DNA from: JAYEIA01 sp964472505
GTDB lineage: Bacteria > Bacteroidota > Bacteroidia > Bacteroidales > JAADGE01
Assembly (NCBI GenBank): GCA_964472505.1
Contig: CAYYQW010000085.1
Span: 1 to 16,123, forward strand
Length of the DNA stretch: 16,123 nucleotides
Reading direction: 5' to 3'
The notes beneath the pieces are model-generated. The model did not search any database. It saw only the letters and a program-made list of their open reading frames with translations, and was not told the origin of the DNA. Positions 1-5,938 of the stretch are shown here, one piece after another. How positions within the stretch are numbered: position 1 is the first letter of the stretch; every line of letters begins with the position of its first letter. The translations under genes and the position numbers were made by a program.

Positions 1-102
1 TCCCGAAAGTCCGCTCAGCGACAAAAAACCGGAGGAACGTTCCATAATGGAACGTATTTCGGCAATATTCTCAAGATGGTTGTTCGTTTCTCTTTCTTTC
101 AT
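1..102 (-). CDS. N-terminal fragment of a conserved Bacteroidota membrane-protein family (partial)
   Basis: Reading the minus strand from an ATG at 102, an open frame of 34 codons runs off the left edge of the window. It begins MKERETNNHLENIAEIR and continues through SIMERSSGFLSLSGLSG. From memory, Bacteroidota integral membrane proteins of unknown function start with a similar segment (an EIR..MERSSRFxSLSGLSG block followed by membrane helices). That assignment rests on recall of the motif, not on a search. A well-formed promoter lies 30-62 nt upstream, which supports the start. The membrane part is outside the window, so function cannot be judged; such proteins are, as far as I recall, often next to a small winged-helix regulator. 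Confidence 0.6.
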   Translation of the reverse strand, partial: MKERETNNHLENIAEIRSIMERSSGFLSLSGLSG

Positions 103-120
103 AATTATTATTTAAAAAGT

Positions 121-137
121 ACTTTGCAGTGCAAAGT
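121..137. promoter_or_regulatory. 17-bp palindrome, likely operator
   Basis: ACTTTGCAGTGCAAAGT is a perfect palindrome around its central base (8-bp arms). It overlaps the -7 element and expected start site of the minus-strand promoter at 132-164, a typical position for a dimeric repressor site. Inference: autoregulation of the operon that starts with the gene at 102. Confidence 0.5.
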
Positions 138-164
138 TAAATATAAAAAATGAATTTTTGCAAA
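132..164 (-). promoter_or_regulatory. Bacteroidota-type promoter for the minus-strand gene at 102
   Basis: On the minus strand, TTTG (164-161) is followed after 21 nt by TAACTTTG (139-132). This matches the Bacteroidota primary sigma pattern TTTG / TAnnTTTG. It would start transcription roughly 20-25 nt upstream of the ATG at 102. Confidence 0.6.
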
Positions 165-204
165 GAATCGATATTTTTTTTTCTTAGTCAAAGGGTGTTT
201 TAGT

Positions 205-239
205 TACCGAAGGTTTCGCTCCAAGCGAAGCCTTCGGTA
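205..239. repeat. Extragenic hairpin A
   Basis: The arms TACCGAAGGTTTCGCT (205-220) and AGCGAAGCCTTCGGTA (224-239) pair along 16 positions with one G-U wobble and a 3-nt loop (CCA). It is closely related to hairpin B at 274-304. Because it lies between divergent promoters it is unlikely to be an ordinary terminator; a mobile REP/MITE-like palindrome is an alternative. Confidence 0.7.
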
Positions 240-273
240 TATCAGGCGATGTGAACCGCAGATTTTTTTGTTC

Positions 274-304
274 CCGAAAGCTTCACTCGAAGTGAAGCTT
301 TCGG
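274..304. repeat. Extragenic hairpin B
   Basis: The arms CCGAAAGCTTCACT (274-287) and AGTGAAGCTTTCGG (291-304) pair perfectly over 14 bp with a CGA loop. A T-run (264-269) sits before it. Relative to hairpin A, the differences fall at paired positions and keep the stem intact (see findings). Confidence 0.7.
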
Positions 305-334
305 TTTGTGAATTGCTTTCATTTTGTATCTTTG
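305..334 (+). promoter_or_regulatory. Distal plus-strand promoter next to hairpin B
   Basis: TTTG at 305-308, an 18-nt spacer, then TATCTTTG at 327-334: a full match to TTTG-N-TAnnTTTG. It begins immediately after hairpin B. It could drive the gene at 516 through a leader of about 175 nt, or a short untranslated RNA. Confidence 0.5.
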
Positions 335-464
335 ACGTATTGAGTACAACAATTTGAGCATATTTTTATGGCTTGTTTATCAATAATTACTGAAAATAAG
401 TAGTCGCACGATACCTCTGAAATAAGATCAAGTCAGTCTGTTAAATAAGAATAGTATATTTTTG

Positions 465-472
465 TATCTTTG
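465..472 (+). promoter_or_regulatory. Proximal -7 element for the 516 gene
   Basis: TATCTTTG matches TAnnTTTG and lies 43 nt before the start codon. No good TTTG is found at the usual -33 distance (best is TCTG at 437-440, 24 nt away), so strength is uncertain. Confidence 0.45.
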
Positions 473-515
473 ATAAATAGGTATGAAAGATCATTAAACT
501 TAATAAAATAAACAA

Positions 516-2171
516 ATGATGAAGATTAACAAAAGATGGTTGCGAAGCACCTTATGGGTCATTGCCGGAAGTGTATTGCTTCTATTTGGTTTTGTTTATT
601 TTTTTCTCGAAGGAATCATAATTAGTCGATTAGAGGGTAAGTTAGATAATTCTTACGGTACGACATACAAAATTACTTATAATGAGATTACTTATAGCGT
701 ATCTTTTAAAGGTTTATCGGCAGAACTAACGGACGTTAAAATCAGAACAGATATAGGCAAAGCTAAAAAAATGAATAGTCCTGTTATTGATTTGGATAGT
801 AAATCTATAAGTGTAAGTAATGTTTCGCTGAGGAGCTTTTTTGTTTTTTCTAAATTGGATGTAAATACAATTACTATTGAAGATCCACGTCTTTCGATAG
901 CACGGAATAAGGATTATAAAATTGATAAAAAGTCGAACTCAGTTAAAGATGAATTAGACCCTTCAACAAACATAAAAAGGTTCGGGTTTGAGGAGTTTAT
1001 TATTAAAAATGGTTCTGCAGCGTTTTTTGATGATATAAAAATGACAGATACCCTATTTAGATTGAAGGAATTAAATTTTCGAGCAAAGGAATTTGAATCA
1101 ATCGAAGAAAATTTATCTGAATTACTTATACTTGATAAGTACAAAAGTATCAACGTTCAAAGCAAATCTTTTAAACTCAATTTAGGGAAAGATAAATACA
1201 GCATTTTTGTAAAAGAATTCAAAGGTGAACTTATAGCCGGAGATATAAAGCTTAGAGATATACACTTCAAACCACCCACTGATAATCTTCGAAAAGGCAA
1301 AGAATACCGCAGTGAAATAAAAATAAACAAGTTAGATCTGAGTGGAGTAAAGTACATAATGGATGACAAAATCAACTTATCTGCTGACAGCGTGGTCATC
1401 ACAGACACCCACATTGATTTGACCAAAAATCAAGCCTTGAGTAAGCACAGAAAAAAAGTGTTATGGATGAAAACCCTCCTCTCACTAAAGGAAGAAATAG
1501 CTATCCATACACTGCGTTTTCAAAACTGCTCGTTTTCAACAGAGATTAAAAACATTGACGGCAACAAAAACTATAAACTTGAGCTTAAAAATTTAAACGG
1601 AAGGGTTTCAAATATTAAAACAAGAGGAAATGCGGAAAAATTAAAGCGTGAAGAAGCGGAAAAATTAAAGATTAATCTTCACTCAAATGTTTTTAAAACG
1701 GGAGAATTAAATATGGCGGTAACACTTTCTTACGACGATCCGCTTGTTTCTAATTTCGAAGGAACTATTTCAAACATTGACCTTAAATCCTTCAATGAAT
1801 TAATTGTAAAAATGTTTTCTTTAAAAATCGAAGAAGGCATGCTTAGCAAGCTTTCTTTTAGAGGAATAAGCAACGATAATGTATGTAAAGGGAAATTGAT
1901 TTTTGAATACAAAGATTTGAAGGGCAGCTTTATCAAAGAGAGGAACGGAGAAAGCAAGCAGGCTAAATTAATTTCAAAGCTCATGAATCTTGTAATTCAT
2001 TCATCCAATCCTCATGCCGGAGAAAGCCAACCCGAAGAAGTGTCCTTTGCATTTACAAAAGAAGCACATCACGGTCAGATTATGCTGTGGCTTGGAGGCG
2101 TAATTGATGGGGCTCTGCTAACAATTATCGGCAAAAAGAAACACGATTTTCTGTTGAATAATAGGGAGTAA
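516..2171 (+). CDS. AsmA/DUF748-like membrane-anchored envelope protein
   Basis: Protein of 551 residues. One N-terminal membrane helix (about residues 11-33) follows a basic MMKINKRW start. The rest is a long soluble region, poor in Cys and rich in alternating hydrophobic/polar strands (for example ISVSNVSLRSFFVFSKLDVN near 99-118, then TITIEDPRLSIARN). This pattern, with repeated 'I.....L..SG' strand blocks, resembles AsmA/TamB-type or DUF748 proteins thought to reach across the periplasm for lipid or envelope homeostasis. Homology is inferred from architecture only. The C-terminus has a short hydrophobic stretch (IMLWLGGVIDGALLTIIG) before a basic tail. Two adjacent ATGs (516, 519) are possible starts. 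The gene stands alone; only gene relics follow. Confidence 0.6.
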   Translation: MMKINKRWLRSTLWVIAGSVLLLFGFVYFFLEGIIISRLEGKLDNSYGTTYKITYNEITYSVSFKGLSAELTDVKIRTDIGKAKKMNSPVIDLDSKSISVSNVSLRSFFVFSKLDVNTITIEDPRLSIARNKDYKIDKKSNSVKDELDPSTNIKRFGFEEFIIKNGSAAFFDDIKMTDTLFRLKELNFRAKEFESIEENLSELLILDKYKSINVQSKSFKLNLGKDKYSIFVKEFKGELIAGDIKLRDIHFKPPTDNLRKGKEYRSEIKINKLDLSGVKYIMDDKINLSADSVVITDTHIDLTKNQALSKHRKKVLWMKTLLSLKEEIAIHTLRFQNCSFSTEIKNIDGNKNYKLELKNLNGRVSNIKTRGNAEKLKREEAEKLKINLHSNVFKTGELNMAVTLSYDDPLVSNFEGTISNIDLKSFNELIVKMFSLKIEEGMLSKLSFRGISNDNVCKGKLIFEYKDLKGSFIKERNGESKQAKLISKLMNLVIHSSNPHAGESQPEEVSFAFTKEAHHGQIMLWLGGVIDGALLTIIGKKKHDFLLNNRE

Positions 2172-2360
2172 AAGCGCAAAAGAATTAGGTATGAATTCTG
2201 ACAACTCTCTAAATATAGTTTGTCTATAATGTCCAATTTCTTCGTTATATTGATTTTGAAAACGGTCGATCACATCAGTAAACTCCCTGATTTTCAAAAT
2301 CGAAAAGCCTCGAACTTGAATATTATAGCTCAAACTCTTGGCTTTATAGGCAGAGACTAA
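2118..2360 (-). pseudogene. Unidentified minus-strand ORF remnant
   Basis: An open minus-strand frame of about 80 codons runs from just after an in-frame stop at 2363-2361 to a stop at 2120-2118. It has no ATG; the first plausible initiator would be a TTG at 2333. The translated text looks like real protein: GFSILKIREFTDVIDRFQNQ, then YNEEIGHYRQTIFRELSEFI. Real similarity probably ends near 2172, because the last 54 nt lie antisense to the 516-2171 gene. I could not place the family. It directly abuts the HepT fragment, so it is probably the cut end of a lost gene. Confidence 0.35.
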
Positions 2361-2503
2361 TTAAGTGGGAAAACATGGCAGGAATGAAAGACAGGCTGAT
2401 TCGCGACTATATGGGAGTCAATTATTCGATTGTTTGGGATGTAGTTAAAAATAAAATACCTGAATTGTACAAGCAAATTATAACAATAACAGGAAAAGAA
2501 TAA
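2360..2503 (+). pseudogene. C-terminal fragment of a HepT-family toxin (MNT/HepT system)
   Basis: A plus-strand frame ending in TAA at 2501-2503 reads IKWENMAGMKDRLIRDYMGV, then NYSIVWDVVKNKIPELYKQI. This matches the C-terminal signature of HepT/DUF86 proteins (IPW..IAGMRDKLIHDYFGVD...VW...K..IPEL). HepT is the RNase/toxin member of MNT-HepT toxin-antitoxin pairs and carries an R-x4-6-H-x-Y active motif. Here the motif reads RLIRDY, with Arg where His is expected, so activity should be lost even if translated. An internal ATG at 2375 would give 42 residues. The N-terminal half and the MNT nucleotidyltransferase antitoxin are absent. I am fairly sure of the family and sure it is not intact. 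Confidence 0.7.
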
Positions 2504-2527
2504 AATTACCGGCACTATTAGATATAG

Positions 2528-2755
2528 TCCGGATAGTGTTGCAAAAATAATTGACATCAATACCTGAGCGGCACTAAATTTCGTCGAGTTACACCAAGTT
2601 GTCGGAAATAATTTATAGGGTGTTTTACCCACTTTTTTTCGTTTCAAATTCTTAGCTACTACATTTATTCCTGAGTACATTGTAATGTTTCCGCTTGTAA
2701 ATGAGTTTTTTAAGGGATATAGTTTGTCGTTTGGTTTTTTATTTGTATTTTTCAT
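2528..2755 (-). pseudogene. N-terminal remnant of an IS1380-like transposase
   Basis: Minus-strand ORF starting at an ATG at 2755 (MKNTNKKPNDKLYPLKNSFT). The block SGNITMYSGINVVAKNLKRK and the later TKFSAAQVLMSIIFATLSG resemble the start of Bacteroidota IS1380-type transposases, where the second block normally continues with an IN-R motif. Here, after LSG (about residue 76), the frame continues for about 56 codons through DNA antisense to the HepT fragment, giving a hydrophobic, Cys/Tyr-rich tail that is not transposase-like. The catalytic DDE region is missing. The family call is from motif memory; IS4-superfamily relatives are an alternative. Confidence 0.5.
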
Positions 2756-2758
2756 CCG

Positions 2759-2827
2759 AAAAGTGATTTTTTGTGTTTGTTATTTTTTGTTTTAACACCC
2801 TAAAAATAAACATATTAAATCACTTTT
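2759..2827. repeat. 11-bp inverted repeat in the cysE leader
   Basis: AAAAGTGATTT (2759-2769) and AAATCACTTTT (2817-2827) are exact reverse complements 47 nt apart. The left arm lies just upstream of the transposase start codon, so it may be part of an IS end or of its regulatory region. No complete terminal inverted repeat pair of an IS could be identified. Confidence 0.4.
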
Positions 2828-2867
2828 CCTTTTTTTTATTTTAGATTTTTAGTATTAAAGAAGCGAT

Positions 2868-3701
2868 ATGAAAATTCACGAAAAAATAATAGAAGAAATC
2901 AGTAAAAAACGCTTAAAACCCACCGGCAAAACCCCTTTTAAATGTGATGTGGACAGTTTTCGTTCAAAACTCACTTGTTTTTTATTTCCGGTTTTGGGCG
3001 GCCCCGAAAATTCCGACTGCAAACAGCAAGGTAAAGAACTTTACGATGAACTTATCAGGCTGCTGAATTCCTTTGATAACTACTGCAGCGATACTCATGC
3101 AACCGTTGATGAGTTTTTTGAAAACTTACCCAAGTTATATGAGCGGCTCATTGAAGATGCAGAGGCGATTTGTTCGGGAGACCCGGCTGCCAAATCCGTG
3201 GAGGAAGTCATTGTGAGTTATCCCGGTTTCTATGCCGTATTGACTTATCGGATTGCGCATGCTCTGGAAGAATTGAACATTCCGGTTATTCCGCGGATGC
3301 TGACAGAAATTGCGCATTCAAAGACAGGCATCGATATACACCCCAAAGCGAAAATCGGACGCTCATTTTGCATTGATCACGGCACGGGCATCGTAATAGG
3401 CGAAAGTACCGATATTGGTGATTATGTAAAACTATATCAAAACGTAACTTTGGGAGCGTTAAGTGTAAAGAAAGAAGAAGCCGGGCAAAAACGTCATCCT
3501 TCTTTGGGTAATCGGGTTACCGTATATTCCGGAGCCACCATATTGGGCGGCAAAACCGTGGTGGGCGATAACAGCACCATTGGCGGTAATGTTTGGCTTA
3601 CCCGCTCGGTTGAGCCGGATACGATTGTACTTAACCGTTCCGCAGCACGTTTTAAAAGAGATAATTCGAAAAAGGATTTGAGTAATTATCGATCGGAATA
3701 A
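2868..3701 (+). CDS. cysE: Serine O-acetyltransferase (EpsC/CysE type)
   Basis: Transfers acetyl from acetyl-CoA to L-serine, giving O-acetylserine, the first committed step of cysteine synthesis. The protein has 277 residues: a helical N-terminal part (1-150) with YRIAHALEEL (127-136), then a left-handed beta-helix of hexapeptide repeats (about 154-255). The catalytic core IDHGTGIVIGES has Asp170-His171, the equivalent of E. coli His158. An inserted loop with KRHPSLGN (208-215) is typical of the long EpsC-type enzymes of Bacteroidota. The C-terminus is SNYRSE, without the terminal Ile that docks canonical CysE into CysK. The ATG at 2868 is preceded by a weak AAAG ribosome site. cysK follows 167 nt downstream on the same strand. 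Confidence 0.92.
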   Translation: MKIHEKIIEEISKKRLKPTGKTPFKCDVDSFRSKLTCFLFPVLGGPENSDCKQQGKELYDELIRLLNSFDNYCSDTHATVDEFFENLPKLYERLIEDAEAICSGDPAAKSVEEVIVSYPGFYAVLTYRIAHALEELNIPVIPRMLTEIAHSKTGIDIHPKAKIGRSFCIDHGTGIVIGESTDIGDYVKLYQNVTLGALSVKKEEAGQKRHPSLGNRVTVYSGATILGGKTVVGDNSTIGGNVWLTRSVEPDTIVLNRSAARFKRDNSKKDLSNYRSE

Positions 3702-3720
3702 ATTGATGATTCTTAAAACA

Positions 3721-3857
3721 ATGGTTCGTTAAACTTTGCCAAAGTTGCAGTTTGCAAACTGTAATGAAGCTAATAATCAACACTATAAGTAAAATAGATA
3801 AACTTTGGCAAAGTTCTCATTTTCAGTTTAATGGAAAAGTATAACGAACTATTATAA
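3721..3857. repeat. Palindromic dispersed repeat between cysE and cysK (MITE-like)
   Basis: The outer arms GTTCGTTA (3724-3731) and TAACGAAC (3842-3849) are reverse complements. Inside them lie AACTTTGCCAAAGTT (3732-3746) and its exact reverse complement AACTTTGGCAAAGTT (3801-3815). A perfect 14-bp palindrome CAGTTTGCAAACTG sits at 3748-3761. The right arm is 26 nt longer inside than the left, which looks like an internal deletion of the left arm. Positions 3800-3857 recur inverted at 16066-16123 with only two differences in 58 nt. The repeat ends 11 nt before the cysK start codon. Confidence 0.7.
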
Positions 3858-3868
3858 AACACAGAACA

Positions 3869-4774
3869 ATGAAAGCAGAAAATATAATACAGTTAATCGG
3901 CAACACACCTACAATTAGAATAAATAACATTTTTGAAGGTTCGGCCGAAGTTTGGGCGAAATTGGAAAAACAAAACCCGGGCGGAAGCATCAAAGACAGA
4001 ATTGCTCTGTCTATGATTGAAGATGCCGAAGAAAAAGGCCTGGTAAAAGCCGGCGATACCATTGTAGAGCCCACCTCCGGAAATACCGGTATTGGCCTGG
4101 CTATGGTCGGAGCTGCCAAAGGCTATAAAGTGATTTTGGTGATGCCCGAATCATTGAGTATTGAGCGGCGGCGCCTGATTACTGCTTACGGCGCAAAGCT
4201 TGTGCTTACGCCAAAAGAAGGCGGCATGAATGCCGCAATAGAAAAAGCAGAGGAAATTGTGCTTACCCAAAATGCTTGGATGCCCATGCAATTCAAAAAT
4301 CCGGCCAATCCGGATGTGCATGCCCGCACAACGGCGCAGGAAATCATAGCCGATTTCCCGGGAGGTTTTGATGCATTGGTAACCGGAGTAGGAACCGGCG
4401 GACATATTTCCGGAATGGCCCGAATATTGAAACAGCAATTCCCAAACTTAAAAGTTTATGCCGTAGAACCTAAAGGTTCAGCCGTTATCAGCGGAGAAGA
4501 ACCCGGACCGCACGGCATACAGGGAATCGGAGCCGGATTTATCCCCGATATTTTAGATCGGAAATTGCTTGATGCTCAAATTCAAGTCAGCAAAGAAGAT
4601 GCTTACCGATATGCACGAGCGGCTGCCCGAAAAGAAGGTATTTTTATGGGAATTTCCTCCGGTGCTTCATTTGCAGCCGTTCAGCAAGTCCAAAACCAGT
4701 TTTCCTACAAGCGCATACTCACTTTTGTTTATGATACCGGTGAGCGCTATTTGTCGGTGGAAGGCTTATTTTAA
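3869..4774 (+). CDS. cysK: Cysteine synthase A (O-acetylserine sulfhydrylase)
   Basis: PLP enzyme that makes cysteine from O-acetylserine and sulfide. It has 301 residues, close to the usual length for CysK. The PLP lysine is Lys42 in NPGGSIKDR (36-44). The substrate/phosphate loop is EPTSGNTGIG (67-76), the QFKNPANP block is at 141-148, the cofactor phosphate loop GVGTGGHISG is at 173-182, and the conserved GISSGAS follows near 262. QFKNPANP and the absence of an extra N-terminal haem or C-terminal CBS domain favour CysK over cystathionine beta-synthase. It lies downstream of cysE, as expected for a cysteine module. The dispersed repeat reaches to 11 nt before its start, so its promoter and leader may be altered by the repeat. 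Confidence 0.95.
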   Translation: MKAENIIQLIGNTPTIRINNIFEGSAEVWAKLEKQNPGGSIKDRIALSMIEDAEEKGLVKAGDTIVEPTSGNTGIGLAMVGAAKGYKVILVMPESLSIERRRLITAYGAKLVLTPKEGGMNAAIEKAEEIVLTQNAWMPMQFKNPANPDVHARTTAQEIIADFPGGFDALVTGVGTGGHISGMARILKQQFPNLKVYAVEPKGSAVISGEEPGPHGIQGIGAGFIPDILDRKLLDAQIQVSKEDAYRYARAAARKEGIFMGISSGASFAAVQQVQNQFSYKRILTFVYDTGERYLSVEGLF

Positions 4775-4814
4775 ACTTTAGAAAAAAATATGAGTTATAT
4801 TGAAAAAATATTTC

Positions 4815-4822
4815 TTAACTTT
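4815..4822 (+). promoter_or_regulatory. Possible -7 element for the exported-protein gene cluster
   Basis: TAACTTTC differs from TAnnTTTG only in the last base and lies 26 nt before the ATG at 4849, in a 74-nt gap after cysK. No clear -33 TTTG is seen, so this is a weak call. Confidence 0.35.
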
Positions 4823-4848
4823 CGCATTGAATTTTTAATACTTGCCTT

Positions 4849-5424
4849 ATGAAACTAACAGCAGCGGTCTTTTTTTTAAGTTTGATTTTGTTGTTTTCCT
4901 GCGCCAGAGATGATTATTCTCCAAATACCTACGCCAATGAATCATCAATCTATTCAGAAAACGGATCCGTGACTTTTCGCAATATTTTGTTTATACTGAA
5001 GCCATACATTGAAGAGGCCGGAGAAAAGACATACCTCGTTACCGATACGCTCAAAAATATTCGGGTGAATATAAACGGAACGGAGTGGGGAAGTTTCAAT
5101 TCCATTCCAAAAGATACGGCTACTTTTGATTATTTTCAGCAGGGTGATTATTTGGCAAGCAGCATTGCCGTAAAATATTCCGTTATAGCTCCGGTGGGTG
5201 CCAATGATCCGGATACTTTAAGCACGGCAGGTGAATACTCCGATATGTTGAACAATTATTTTACCCTTTCGCCCGGTTTCTATATGTGCGAAATTGATGC
5301 TTTTGATTTAAAACTAAATGACGGCAGTGTGCGCACCGTAAATCCGCTAATTACCGAGCCGCTGGAAATAGGACAAGGAATGACAAGTGTTTTTCTCGGT
5401 GAATTTGAAGTTCTCGTAAAATAA
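4849..5424 (+). CDS. Small lipoprotein, unknown function
   Basis: Protein of 191 residues with a lipoprotein signal: a hydrophobic segment ending LLFSC, with Cys18 as the lipidated residue. The mature start, CARDDYS, is acidic just after the Cys. The remainder (beta-rich, with VRINGTEWGSFNSI near 68-81 and TEPLEIGQGMTSVFLGEFEV at the end) suggests a compact beta-sandwich domain. I do not recognise the family. It is the first of six same-strand genes for exported proteins, 36 nt before the next lipoprotein, and is likely co-transcribed with it. Confidence 0.75.
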   Translation: MKLTAAVFFLSLILLFSCARDDYSPNTYANESSIYSENGSVTFRNILFILKPYIEEAGEKTYLVTDTLKNIRVNINGTEWGSFNSIPKDTATFDYFQQGDYLASSIAVKYSVIAPVGANDPDTLSTAGEYSDMLNNYFTLSPGFYMCEIDAFDLKLNDGSVRTVNPLITEPLEIGQGMTSVFLGEFEVLVK

Positions 5425-5426
5425 AT

Positions 5427-5445
5427 AAGCTTAAGCTTTTTTTAA
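5427..5445 (+). terminator. Weak hairpin with T-run after the first lipoprotein gene
   Basis: AAGCTTAAGCTT (5427-5438) is self-complementary and runs directly into a T-stretch. The stem is only 4 bp with a TTAA loop, so at most a weak or attenuating terminator inside the cluster. Confidence 0.25.
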
Positions 5446-5460
5446 TATAAAAATATACAG

Positions 5461-5820
5461 ATGAAAAAGTTTACATTCATTTTATTCATTTCGATAATTC
5501 CCTTTTTTGTTTCTTGCGAAGAAGAAGTGGAAGGCATTGTAAAAGTACAAAACAAAGTGCACAATGTGAAGCTTGAGCAGATTATGTGGAACGGTCGTCA
5601 ACTCACCTATTCGCTGCTTCCCGGCGAAACTTCCGCAGAGGTGTTTTTTACAGATTACATTGAATTTTTTCCTAAAACGGATATTGTGGAGTTTTATATG
5701 GCCGCAAACGGAAAACGTGTTTTTCTTAGAACCCGCCAATCCTATACCCTGAATGCCGGCGGAGAATTGACCATTGTTATTTCCGACGATACGGAAGTGG
5801 TAAATCCGATGACGGAATAG
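5461..5820 (+). CDS. Very small lipoprotein, unknown function
   Basis: Protein of 119 residues. A signal segment ends FFVSC with Cys19, followed by a strongly acidic CEEEVEG. Surface-exposed lipoproteins of Bacteroidota carry acidic residues at this place, so outer-face location is plausible. The mature part is about 100 residues, beta-rich, with one domain: KVHNVKLEQIMWNGRQL (about 33-49) and a closing SYTLNAGGELTIVISDDTEV. No family recognised. It sits 36 nt after the previous lipoprotein and 118 nt before the first LVIVD gene. Confidence 0.7.
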   Translation: MKKFTFILFISIIPFFVSCEEEVEGIVKVQNKVHNVKLEQIMWNGRQLTYSLLPGETSAEVFFTDYIEFFPKTDIVEFYMAANGKRVFLRTRQSYTLNAGGELTIVISDDTEVVNPMTE

Positions 5821-5938
5821 AAGATTTGGCAGTTTTTGTTTTGCTGTTGATAGCTGTTAAAGAGCAGATGCGGTGAAATACTTTTTTGGGGAGTAAAAAG
5901 TTATAAATTTATAATTGACTTTAATAAAAAAAATAAGC

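Larger units (their letters stand above)
103..515. other. 413-nt divergent intergenic region
   Basis: No gene longer than about a dozen codons is visible. The region holds a palindromic promoter for the minus gene (121-164), two related hairpins (205-239 and 274-304) and two plus-strand promoter cores sharing the same 14-mer TTTTGTATCTTTGA (322-335 and 460-473). The stretch 336-459 between those cores contains only an 11-codon ATG frame starting at 368 and nothing else I can recognise. Confidence 0.7.
2172..2867. other. Gene graveyard between the 516 gene and cysE
   Basis: Nearly 700 nt without an intact gene. In order it holds an unidentified minus-strand ORF tail, the C-terminus of a HepT toxin (plus strand), a truncated IS1380-like transposase start (minus strand), and an AT-rich leader with an 11-bp inverted repeat before cysE. 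The junctions at about 2360 and 2504-2528 join unrelated fragments, consistent with insertions followed by deletions. Confidence 0.6.

Noticed and set aside
205..304. Rho-independent terminators
   Set aside because: They lie between divergent promoters, with no gene ending toward them, and neither stem is followed directly by a proper T-tract on the plus strand.
368..403. Short ORF (11 codons) starting with ATG at 368
   Set aside because: Too short to support, with no clear ribosome site and no recognisable peptide.
2357..2755. Intact 132-residue minus-strand protein
   Set aside because: Only the first 76 or so residues look like a protein family; the rest is antisense to the HepT fragment and the catalytic transposase region is absent.
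3721..3857. Integron attC site (TAACGAAC and GTTCGTTA boundaries)
   Set aside because: The core does not fit GTTRRRY/RYYYAAC, no integrase or cassette layout is present, and the paired 15-bp inner palindromes are not an attC feature.
5880..5901. Hairpin ACTTTTT / AAAAAGT before the first LVIVD gene
   Set aside because: A 7-bp, nearly all A/T stem with an 8-nt loop is expected by chance in such AT-rich DNA; no GC clamp or U-tract.
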